This document shows, one piece after another, positions 1-5,224 of a stretch of DNA of 5,224 nucleotides. The notes beneath the pieces are model-generated. The model did not search any database, had not been told where the DNA came from, and saw only the letters and a list, made by a program, of their open reading frames with translations. The DNA lies in contig DGIT01000006.1 in assembly GCA_002386465.1 (NCBI GenBank), positions 1-5,224 on the forward strand. The letters are read 5' to 3'. This stretch comes from Burkholderiales bacterium UBA4615. Lineage in GTDB: Bacteria > Pseudomonadota > Gammaproteobacteria > Burkholderiales > Burkholderiaceae_E. Numbering within the stretch: position 1 is the stretch's first letter; each line of letters starts with the position of its first letter. A program made the position numbers and the translations under genes.

Positions 1-1
1 C

Positions 2-301
2 AACTCGGCTGCGCGTGCCGGTATGTTTGCAAAAGGCGAATTTCAGCTCGGCAGCGGTGCGGCGCTCACTGTGCCCCAGCAGTCGGTGGTGGTGCGCGAC
101 GGCTTCGCGTATGTGTTTCGCGTCAATGCCGATCGGGTGGCGCAAGTCAAGGTCCGCACGGGCCGGCGATTGGCCGATCGCATCGAAATCCTCGAGGGCT
201 TGAGTACCGATGCCGTGCTGGTCGGCGCAGGCGCTGCGTTTCTCAATGAGGGCGATCTGGTGCAGGTGGCTGCGCCTGCGGCCGCAGGTGCGCACAAATG
301 A
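2..301 (+). CDS. RND efflux membrane fusion (periplasmic adaptor) protein, C-terminal fragment
   Basis: This is the 3' end of a gene that starts before the window; 99 residues are visible, ending in TGA at 299-301. Adaptor proteins of this family bridge an inner-membrane RND permease and an outer-membrane channel in the periplasm. The fragment opens with RAGMFAKGEF, which matches the conserved 'R-P-G-M-F-A/V' segment at the end of the beta-barrel domain. It continues as a membrane-proximal domain: VPQQSVVV, a DG-turn, a V-x-TG segment (KVRTGRR), EILEGL, and a final GAAFLNEGDLVQV. This order (V-P, V-x-x-G, EI-x-x-GL, V-x-x-G-x-x-x-L-x-x-GD-x-V) is characteristic of the AcrA/MexA/MdtA type. It ends in an Ala-rich tail. 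The ATG at 23 is internal to this domain and is not a credible start. The stop overlaps the permease start by four bases (ATGA), so the two are probably translationally coupled. Substrate cannot be inferred from this part. Confidence 0.93.
   Translation, partial: NSAARAGMFAKGEFQLGSGAALTVPQQSVVVRDGFAYVFRVNADRVAQVKVRTGRRLADRIEILEGLSTDAVLVGAGAAFLNEGDLVQVAAPAAAGAHK
286..290 (+). promoter_or_regulatory. Probable ribosome binding site of the RND permease gene
   Basis: AGGTG lies 7 bases before the ATG at 298, a normal Shine-Dalgarno spacing, inside the last codons of the adaptor gene. It supports the ATG at 298 as the permease start, together with the ATGA stop/start overlap, which would also allow ribosomes finishing the adaptor gene to reinitiate. 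Confidence 0.5.
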
Positions 302-3300
302 ACTTCTCCACGCTGTCCATTCGCAACCCCGTTCCGGCGGTGTTGTTGTTCATTTTGTTGACGCTGGCAGGGCTCATCGGCTTTCGTGCCATGGCGGTTC
401 AGGACTTTCCTGATATCGAACTGCCCCTGGTCACGATCGACGCCACCCTGCCCGGTGCTGCGCCCGCGCAGCTTGAAACCGAGGTGGCGCGCAAGCTCGA
501 GAACGCGGTGGCCACCTTGCAGGGCGTCAAAAACCTGTACACCAAGATTCTTGATGGTGCCGTCTCGATCACGGTCGAATTCGTACTCGAGAAAAACGGT
601 GCCGAAGCGGTCAACGAGGTGCGCGATGCGGTGAGCCGCGTGCGTGCCGACCTGCCGGCCGACCTGCGCGATCCTGCGGTGACCAAGGCCAGCACCGCGG
701 GCCGCCCGGTGATTACATATGCGGTGACCAGCGATTCCCTCGACGAGGAAGCGGTCTCCTGGTTCGTCGATAACACCATGGCCAAGCGCCTGCTCAACGT
801 GCGCGGCGTGGGCCTGGTCAAGCGCCTGGGCGGGGTCACCCGCGAAGTGACCGTTGAGCTCGATGCACCTCGCATGGCGGCGCTCAACGTGTCGGCCATC
901 GATGTCTCCAGACGCCTGAAGCTGGTGCAGCAGGAGGCCCCGGGGGGACGCGGAGATGTGGGCGGCGCCGAGCAGGCGGTGCGCACCATTGCCACGGTGA
1001 GCAGCGCCGCCGAACTCGAACAGATCGAACTGCCGCTGCCAGACGGGCGCCGTGTGCGCCTGGGTCAGATCGCCAAAGTGCGTGATGACATCGCCGAGCG
1101 CCGTGCCCTGGCGCTGCTGGACGGCAAATCGGTCGTGGCGGTCGAGATCATGCGTACGCGCGGTGCGAGCGAACTGGATATTGGCCTCGGCGCCCAGGAG
1201 GCTGTAGCCGAGCTGCAGGCCGCCCATCCGGGTATCCGCATCACGCAGGCTATCGACAATACCCGGCCGGTCCAGGACAACTTCGACAGCTCGATGCACC
1301 TTCTGTACGAAGGCGCGCTGCTGGCGGTGATCGTGGTCTGGGCGTTCTTGCGCGACTGGCGCGCCACGCTCGTCAGTGCTGCGGCCTTGCCGCTGTCGGT
1401 CATCCCGGCGTTCCTGGGCATGGCGCTCTTTGGGTTCACGCTCAATACCGTGACCCTGTTGTCGCTTGCACTGGTGGTGGGCATTCTGGTGGACGACGCC
1501 ATCGTCGAGATCGAAAACATCGAGCGCCATCTCAACATGGGCAAGTCGCCGATGCAGGCGGCCATGGAAGCTGCCGATGAAATCGGTCTGGCCGTGATTG
1601 CCACAACGTTCGCGCTGGTGTCAGTGTTCTTGCCGACAGCCTTCATGGCGGGCGTGCCCGGCAAATTCTTCAAGCAATTCGGCTGGACCGCCGTATTGGC
1701 CATTCTGGCGTCGCTGGTGGTGGCGCGTCTGCTCACGCCCATGATGGCGGCCTATTTGCTCAAGCCCAAGAAGGGCGTGGCGCAGGGAACCACGCCGGTG
1801 GCTGCGAGCGCTCCGGGGCATCAACCGATTGACGAGTCGCAGGACGGTTGGCTGATGCGCGCCTATCTGAAGGCGGCGCGCTGGTGCATTCGACATCGCG
1901 GCATCACGGCGGTGTTGTCGGTGCTGTTCTTTGCCGGCTCGATCGCGCTGGTGCCTCTGCTGCCCAAGGGCTTCGTGCCGCCTGCCGATCGGGCACAGAC
2001 GCAGGTCAATGTCGAGCTGCCCCCTGGCAGCACGCTGAAGGAAACCCTGGCAGCAGCGGAGTCTGTTCGCGCCATCGTGGCGGCCACCACCGATGTGAAG
2101 CATGTGTTCAGCTCAGTGGGGGGCGGTGCATCCGGTGATGCCTTTGCCATCGGCGCGGCACCCGAGGCGCGCAAGGCGGTGATGACCGTGCTGCTCACGG
2201 ATCGCACCGATCGCGGCCGCACTCAGCAGGCGGTGGAGGCCGAGATCCGTGAACGCCTGGCGGGTGTGCCGGGTGTGCGACTCACCGTTGGCTCCCAGGA
2301 TGTGGGCGTGAAAATGCAACTGGTGTTGCGCAGTGAAGACCCGGCTGCGCTCACCAGCGCTGCGCGCGCGGTCGAGCGTGATCTGCGCCAGCTCAAGGGC
2401 ATTGGCAATGTCACCTCCAGCGCTAGCCTCGTGCGCCCCGAGATCATCGTGCGCCCCGATTTTGCACGCGCCGCCGATCTTGGCGTCACCGCGCAAAGCA
2501 TTGCGGAAACCGTGCGCGTGGCCACGGCCGGTGACTACGACATGAGTTTGCCTAAGCTCAACTTCAGTGAGCGCCAGGTGCCGGTGCGCGTGAAGCTGCC
2601 GGATGCCGTGCGTGCCGACCTCTCGGCCATCGAGCGTCTCACGGTGCCCGGGCGCTTCGGGCCGGTATTGATCACCAACGTGGCGGACATCAGCATCGAC
2701 AGCGGCCCGGCACAGATCGATCGCCTCAACCGCAGCCGCAACGTCACGCTCGATGTCGAGCTGGCGGGGCGCGAGTTGGGCGCGGTCAATGCCGAGGCCA
2801 TGGCCTTGCCGACCCTGAAGAACCTGCCGCCGGGGGTGCGCATTGCCGAGTTGGGCGATGCCCAGGAAATGCAGGCGCTCTTTGCCAGCTTCGGCCTGGC
2901 CATGACGATTGGCGTCCTATGTATCTACATGGTTCTGGTGCTGCTTTTTGGCGATTTTCTTCAGCCGATCACCATCCTGGCGGCATTGCCCCTGTCGATC
3001 GGCGGCGCCTTTGTGGCGCTGCTGATTACCGGCAAGAGTTTTTCCATGCCCTCGCTGATCGGGTTGCTCATGCTGATGGGGATCGTCACCAAGAATTCGA
3101 TTCTGCTGGTGGAATACGCCATCGTGGCCCGCCGCAATGGCATGAGCCGCTTCGATGCCCTGATCGATGCCTGCCACAAGCGGGCCCGTCCGATCATCAT
3201 GACCACGCTGGCGATGGGTGCGGGCATGGTGCCTATTGCAGTCGGCTGGGGCGGGGACCCGAGCTTTCGGGCACCCATGGCAATCGCGGTCATTGGCGGC

Positions 3301-3429
3301 CTGATCACCTCCACGCTGTTGTCGCTGCTGGTAGTACCCGCGGTGTTCACGTATGTCGACGATGTCGAGCATCTGCTTGGGCGGATGGCGCGCGCGCTGC
3401 GTGGCAAGCGCGTGCCGCGGCCAGCCTGA
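298..3429 (+). CDS. RND efflux transporter permease subunit (AcrB-like, HAE-1 type)
   Basis: This is a complete 1043-residue inner-membrane pump subunit, close to the 1049 residues of E. coli AcrB. It exports substrates by proton antiport as a trimer with the upstream adaptor and an outer-membrane channel. The sequence shows the usual internally duplicated plan: TM1 at about 12-32, a first periplasmic porter/docking region (about 33-333), TM2-TM6 (about 335-486), a cytoplasmic loop (about 488-530), TM7 (about 536-556), a second periplasmic region (about 557-860) and TM8-TM12 (about 863-1018). The proton-relay residues are all present when aligned by eye to AcrB: D399 and D400 in TM4 (VGILVDDAIVEIENIERH; AcrB D407/D408), K932 in TM10 (GIVTKNSILLVEYA; K940), R962 (KRARPIIMTT; R971) and T969 (T978). 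The N-terminal MNFSTLSIRNPV and the FPDIELPLV segment are typical of RND permeases. The presence of D399/D400/K932 favours a working pump. The Phe-rich drug pocket of AcrB is not obviously kept, so the substrate is unknown. It could equally be a multidrug, solvent or other organic-compound exporter. Confidence 0.97.
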   Translation: MNFSTLSIRNPVPAVLLFILLTLAGLIGFRAMAVQDFPDIELPLVTIDATLPGAAPAQLETEVARKLENAVATLQGVKNLYTKILDGAVSITVEFVLEKNGAEAVNEVRDAVSRVRADLPADLRDPAVTKASTAGRPVITYAVTSDSLDEEAVSWFVDNTMAKRLLNVRGVGLVKRLGGVTREVTVELDAPRMAALNVSAIDVSRRLKLVQQEAPGGRGDVGGAEQAVRTIATVSSAAELEQIELPLPDGRRVRLGQIAKVRDDIAERRALALLDGKSVVAVEIMRTRGASELDIGLGAQEAVAELQAAHPGIRITQAIDNTRPVQDNFDSSMHLLYEGALLAVIVVWAFLRDWRATLVSAAALPLSVIPAFLGMALFGFTLNTVTLLSLALVVGILVDDAIVEIENIERHLNMGKSPMQAAMEAADEIGLAVIATTFALVSVFLPTAFMAGVPGKFFKQFGWTAVLAILASLVVARLLTPMMAAYLLKPKKGVAQGTTPVAASAPGHQPIDESQDGWLMRAYLKAARWCIRHRGITAVLSVLFFAGSIALVPLLPKGFVPPADRAQTQVNVELPPGSTLKETLAAAESVRAIVAATTDVKHVFSSVGGGASGDAFAIGAAPEARKAVMTVLLTDRTDRGRTQQAVEAEIRERLAGVPGVRLTVGSQDVGVKMQLVLRSEDPAALTSAARAVERDLRQLKGIGNVTSSASLVRPEIIVRPDFARAADLGVTAQSIAETVRVATAGDYDMSLPKLNFSERQVPVRVKLPDAVRADLSAIERLTVPGRFGPVLITNVADISIDSGPAQIDRLNRSRNVTLDVELAGRELGAVNAEAMALPTLKNLPPGVRIAELGDAQEMQALFASFGLAMTIGVLCIYMVLVLLFGDFLQPITILAALPLSIGGAFVALLITGKSFSMPSLIGLLMLMGIVTKNSILLVEYAIVARRNGMSRFDALIDACHKRARPIIMTTLAMGAGMVPIAVGWGGDPSFRAPMAIAVIGGLITSTLLSLLVVPAVFTYVDDVEHLLGRMARALRGKRVPRPA

Positions 3430-3445
3430 AGTCTGCTCCAGGCTG
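3422..3445. terminator. Hairpin between the convergent genes, weak candidate terminator
   Basis: CAGCCTG (3422-3428) and CAGGCTG (3439-3445) are a perfect 7-bp inverted repeat. Within the 10-base loop, a further A-T and G-C pair can form after one mismatch, leaving a TCTG tetraloop. The left arm contains the first two bases of the permease TGA stop (3427-3429). It lies where a bidirectional terminator would be expected between convergent genes. However, neither strand has the U-tract that an intrinsic terminator needs (GCGCAAACTGAG follows on +, GCGGCACGCG on -). Termination could instead be Rho-dependent or occur inside the opposing gene. Confidence 0.3.
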
Positions 3446-3453
3446 CGCGCAAA

Positions 3454-3463
3454 CTGAGCTCAG
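3454..3463. repeat. 10-bp perfect palindrome at the end of the response regulator gene
   Basis: CTGAGCTCAG is a perfect palindrome with no spacer. It contains the TGA stop of the - strand response regulator (3462-3460). With no loop it is a poor RNA hairpin, and a palindrome of this size can arise by chance. No role is assigned. Confidence 0.35.
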
Positions 3464-4386
3464 ATGCCCAGCTGTAAACGCTGGGCGGCTGCCGCTGCCG
3501 CGGTGCGGGTTTCCACGCCCAGCTTTTCGAACACATGCTCCAGATGCTTGTTCACCGTGCGCGGACTCATGCCCAGGATCTCGGCGATGTCCCGATTGGT
3601 CTTGCCACGCGCTACCCACAAGAGCACTTCGGTTTCACGCGCGGTCAGGCGTGACGCCGCGGGTGTTGCAGCAGGGGCTGCGGGTGCAGCCCGTCCAAGC
3701 ACGGCCAGGGACACCACCCGCAGACTCGCGCCGGCTTCGCTCACCGGATCGACCCGCAAGCTCATGCCACCCAGTTCGATCTGAACCGCCTCGCCTTCCG
3801 TACCCTCCAGCAACAGGCCCTGCAGGGCCGATGGCAGGGGCGCGTCGTCACTGAGTGTGACCCCCGGCAGACAGGTCTGCAGCAGTGCTCGCGCGGCCCG
3901 ATTGAGCCAAAGCAGCCGTCCAGCATCGGCCGCGAGCATCGGCACCTCCAGGGCCTGCACGACTTCACGTGTCGCGCGCATCATCCGCCACACCCGCGTA
4001 TGGGCCATCAGCCGCGCCACCACGACCGCAGCCGAGACAGGCTTGGTCACATAGTCGGTGCCGCCCACTTCAAAGCCGCGAACGATGTCCTCGGTTTCAT
4101 CCAGCCCGGTGGTGAACACGATCGGCAGATCCTCGTGCATCAAGCGGATCTGGGCGCAGGTCTCGAATCCATTGATGCCGCCCATCTGGACATCGAGCAG
4201 CACGGCGTCGGGGCACTGCGCGCGGATCGCGTCAATCGCTGCTTCGCCGCTGGCGGCCGTGCGTACCGACAGGCCCGCCAGCGTGAGTTCTTGCTCAAGC
4301 AGGCGCAGTGCGTCCGGCTGGTCATCCACGACCAGCACTTCAAGGCGTGGCCCAGGCGGCCTGGGCTGATCGTTCGCATCACTCAT
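3460..4386 (-). CDS. Response regulator: receiver, PAS-like and LuxR-type DNA-binding domains
   Basis: This encodes a 308-residue cytoplasmic transcription regulator. The receiver domain (about 15-130) has the acidic pair D21/D22, the phosphoacceptor D65 (AVLLDVQM), the switch residue T92 or T93 (VFTTG) and K115 in TKP, so it should be phosphorylatable. Residues about 138-230 read like a PAS fold: EVVQALEVPMLAADAGRLLW, then LNRAARALL. A flexible Ala/Pro linker (about 231-244) follows. The LuxR/FixJ-type helix-turn-helix is at about 246-302 (LTARETEVL, KTNRDIAEILGMSPRTVNKHL, then FEKLGVETRTAAA). I chose the ATG at 4386 because it overlaps the kinase stop as ATGAGTGA and precedes the receiver by a normal short leader. 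A TTG at 4410 would add eight residues, and neither start has a clear Shine-Dalgarno sequence, so translation is probably coupled to the kinase gene. The partner is most likely the upstream hybrid kinase. Target genes are unknown, and the convergent efflux genes are only a possibility. Confidence 0.93.
   Translation of the reverse strand: MSDANDQPRPPGPRLEVLVVDDQPDALRLLEQELTLAGLSVRTAASGEAAIDAIRAQCPDAVLLDVQMGGINGFETCAQIRLMHEDLPIVFTTGLDETEDIVRGFEVGGTDYVTKPVSAAVVVARLMAHTRVWRMMRATREVVQALEVPMLAADAGRLLWLNRAARALLQTCLPGVTLSDDAPLPSALQGLLLEGTEGEAVQIELGGMSLRVDPVSEAGASLRVVSLAVLGRAAPAAPAATPAASRLTARETEVLLWVARGKTNRDIAEILGMSPRTVNKHLEHVFEKLGVETRTAAAAAAQRLQLGI
4350..4366 (-). repeat. Strong small hairpin just inside the response regulator start
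   Basis: On the - strand, GCCCAGG, a CCG loop and CCTGGGC form a perfect 7-bp, mostly G-C stem, 20 bases after the A of the ATG at 4386 (codons 7-13, encoding a Pro/Gly/Arg-rich leader before the receiver domain). A structure this close to the start can slow initiation unless ribosomes arrive from the overlapping kinase gene. It may also simply reflect proline and glycine codons in GC-rich DNA. Confidence 0.4.
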
Positions 4387-5224
4387 GACGGGATTCGCGC
4401 AAGGTCTCAACGAGGAAGGCCTTCAGGCCGGACGTGTCCGACTCCACCAGCGGCGCCAGATGTGCCACCCATGCAGCGCTGGCCGCCGACTCCTGCGAAA
4501 GCTCGGCCAGACGCGCCCGCAGCGCTTTGGGATATCCGCCTGCCGCAAGCGACAGCAGTTCGCGCACGACCTGCGCCGAGGGTGGCGACGCATCGGTCCG
4601 CCCAGCCGGCCGCTCGGGCGTGGCCACTTCCCAGCGCAAGTTCAGACAGTGTCTGATCGCATTCAGCAGCTCGTTCTGAATAACGGGTTTGGCTACGAAC
4701 CCGTCCGCTCCGGCAGAGATCCGGTCGGTTTCGTTGTGCTCGCCAACGCTGCCCGACACCATCAGCACGCCGATGCGCGGGCCGGGTCGCTCACGGATGC
4801 GCCTGCACACGCTCCAGCCGCGTTCATCGGGCAGGTTCACATCGAGCAGGACCAGATCGGCTGGCGCACGGTCCAGTTCGGCCAGACACTGAGCGCCCGA
4901 TCCGGCCTGTCTTACATCAAAGCCCAGACCGCTCAAGAGCTGCGCAAGGACAGTGCGGTGCGCTGCCTCGTCGTCCACGATCAGCACGCTGCGCCGCGGC
5001 CCGACATAACCGCTCGCCTGTGCTTGCGTCTGCTCCAGCTTCTCGTCAAGAGGCCGACTGACCACCGGCAGATACACGCTCAACTGGAAACGGCTTCCGC
5101 GCCCCGGGTCACTGTGCACAAGAATTTCCCCACCCAGCAGCCCGACCAGCAATTGCGTCACGGTCAGGCCAAGGCCCGTGCCTTCCACGCCGCCCGGGCG
5201 CAGCCGCTCGAAGGGCCGGAAGAT
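4379..5224 (-). CDS. Hybrid sensor histidine kinase, C-terminal part (ATPase end, receiver, helical tail)
   Basis: The reading frame is open to the window edge, so the gene begins beyond 5224; 281 residues are visible. The first residues, IFRPFERLRPGG, are the F box, and VEGTGLGLTVTQLLVGLLGG is the G2 box of a histidine kinase ATP-binding domain. That domain ends with the usual G-x-G-S-x-F strand (about 41-53). The sensor, dimerisation and phospho-His parts lie outside the window. A receiver domain follows at about 77-198 with D84/D85, phosphoacceptor D128 (LVLLDVNLP), S157 (MVSGS) and K179 (VAKPV), so it looks functional. The last 80 residues (about 200-281) are predicted mainly helical, without the HPt signature (H-x-L-K-G), resembling the small C-terminal region seen in some hybrid kinases of unknown function. 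The GTG at 5188 lies inside the G2 region and is not a start. The stop TGA (4381-4379) overlaps the response regulator ATG by 8 bp, showing a common operon. The signal sensed cannot be told. Confidence 0.94.
   Translation of the reverse strand: MFRPFERLRPGGVEGTGLGLTVTQLLVGLLGGEILVHSDPGRGSRFQLSVYLPVVSRPLDEKLEQTQAQASGYVGPRRSVLIVDDEAAHRTVLAQLLSGLGFDVRQAGSGAQCLAELDRAPADLVLLDVNLPDERGWSVCRRIRERPGPRIGVLMVSGSVGEHNETDRISAGADGFVAKPVIQNELLNAIRHCLNLRWEVATPERPAGRTDASPPSAQVVRELLSLAAGGYPKALRARLAELSQESAASAAWVAHLAPLVESDTSGLKAFLVETLRESRHE

Noticed and set aside
23..25. ATG at 23 as the start of a small stand-alone protein
   Set aside because: The frame is open to the left edge and the preceding codons encode RAG of the conserved RAGMF adaptor motif, so this Met is internal.
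43..1530. Long open frame (495 codons) on the - strand opposite the adaptor and permease genes
   Set aside because: It lies antisense to two well-supported RND genes. Its translation is rich in His, Arg, Gln and Asp with no recognisable domain, as expected from the complement of GC-rich coding DNA.
3486..3506. Imperfect GC-rich repeats (GGCTGCCGCTGCCGCGG) near the response regulator end as a repeat element
   Set aside because: They encode the Ala-rich run after the helix-turn-helix (TAAAAAA) and reflect repeated alanine codons and not a separate element.
2919..3854. Open frame of 311 codons on the + strand spanning the permease end and the antisense of the response regulator
   Set aside because: It is out of frame with the permease and antisense to the response regulator. 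The product is Arg/Pro/Cys/His-rich with no domain, so it is a composition artefact.
4379..4625. The kinase C-terminal region as an HPt domain
   Set aside because: No H-x-L-K-G or similar phosphotransfer motif is present. The His in WVAHLAPL is followed by no Lys-Gly, so an HPt call is not supported.
4000..4656. Open frame of 218 codons on the + strand opposite the kinase/regulator junction
   Set aside because: It covers parts of two convincing - strand genes, including D65 of the receiver, and has no recognisable features. It is a shadow frame.
5186..5188. GTG at 5188 as the start of a stand-alone receiver-type protein
   Set aside because: The in-frame codons upstream encode IFRPFERLRPGG, the F box of a kinase ATP-binding domain, so the gene extends beyond the window.

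Overview
The window is GC-rich and tightly packed, in a style typical of Beta- or Gammaproteobacteria. The RND pump and the response-regulator sequences look most like betaproteobacterial (Burkholderiales/Rhodocyclales-type) proteins, but that placement is an impression and not a computed result. I see no RNA genes, insertion sequences, CRISPR arrays or phage genes.

The layout is two convergent transcription units meeting at about 3430-3460. On the + strand, the tail of a periplasmic membrane fusion (adaptor) protein (2-301) overlaps by ATGA the start of a complete 1043-residue inner-membrane RND efflux permease (298-3429). Together they are two parts of a tripartite proton-driven efflux pump. 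No outer-membrane channel gene follows the permease inside the window.

On the - strand, the 3' part of a hybrid histidine kinase gene (5224 down to 4379: end of the ATPase domain, a receiver domain and a C-terminal helical region) overlaps by 8 bp a complete response regulator gene (4386-3460). The regulator has a receiver domain, a PAS-like middle region and a LuxR-type DNA-binding domain. These two genes are almost certainly co-transcribed, and their products probably form a signalling pair or branch of a phosphorelay. No histidine phosphotransfer (HPt) domain is visible.

Only 30 bp separate the two convergent stop codons. They hold most of a weak hairpin and part of a 10-bp palindrome. 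Both operons begin outside the window, so no promoter can be assigned. Whether the two-component system controls the pump cannot be told from this sequence. All parts belong to known families and I see no convincing sign of a wholly undescribed system. The more unusual points are the receiver-PAS-LuxR architecture and the C-terminal domain of the kinase.
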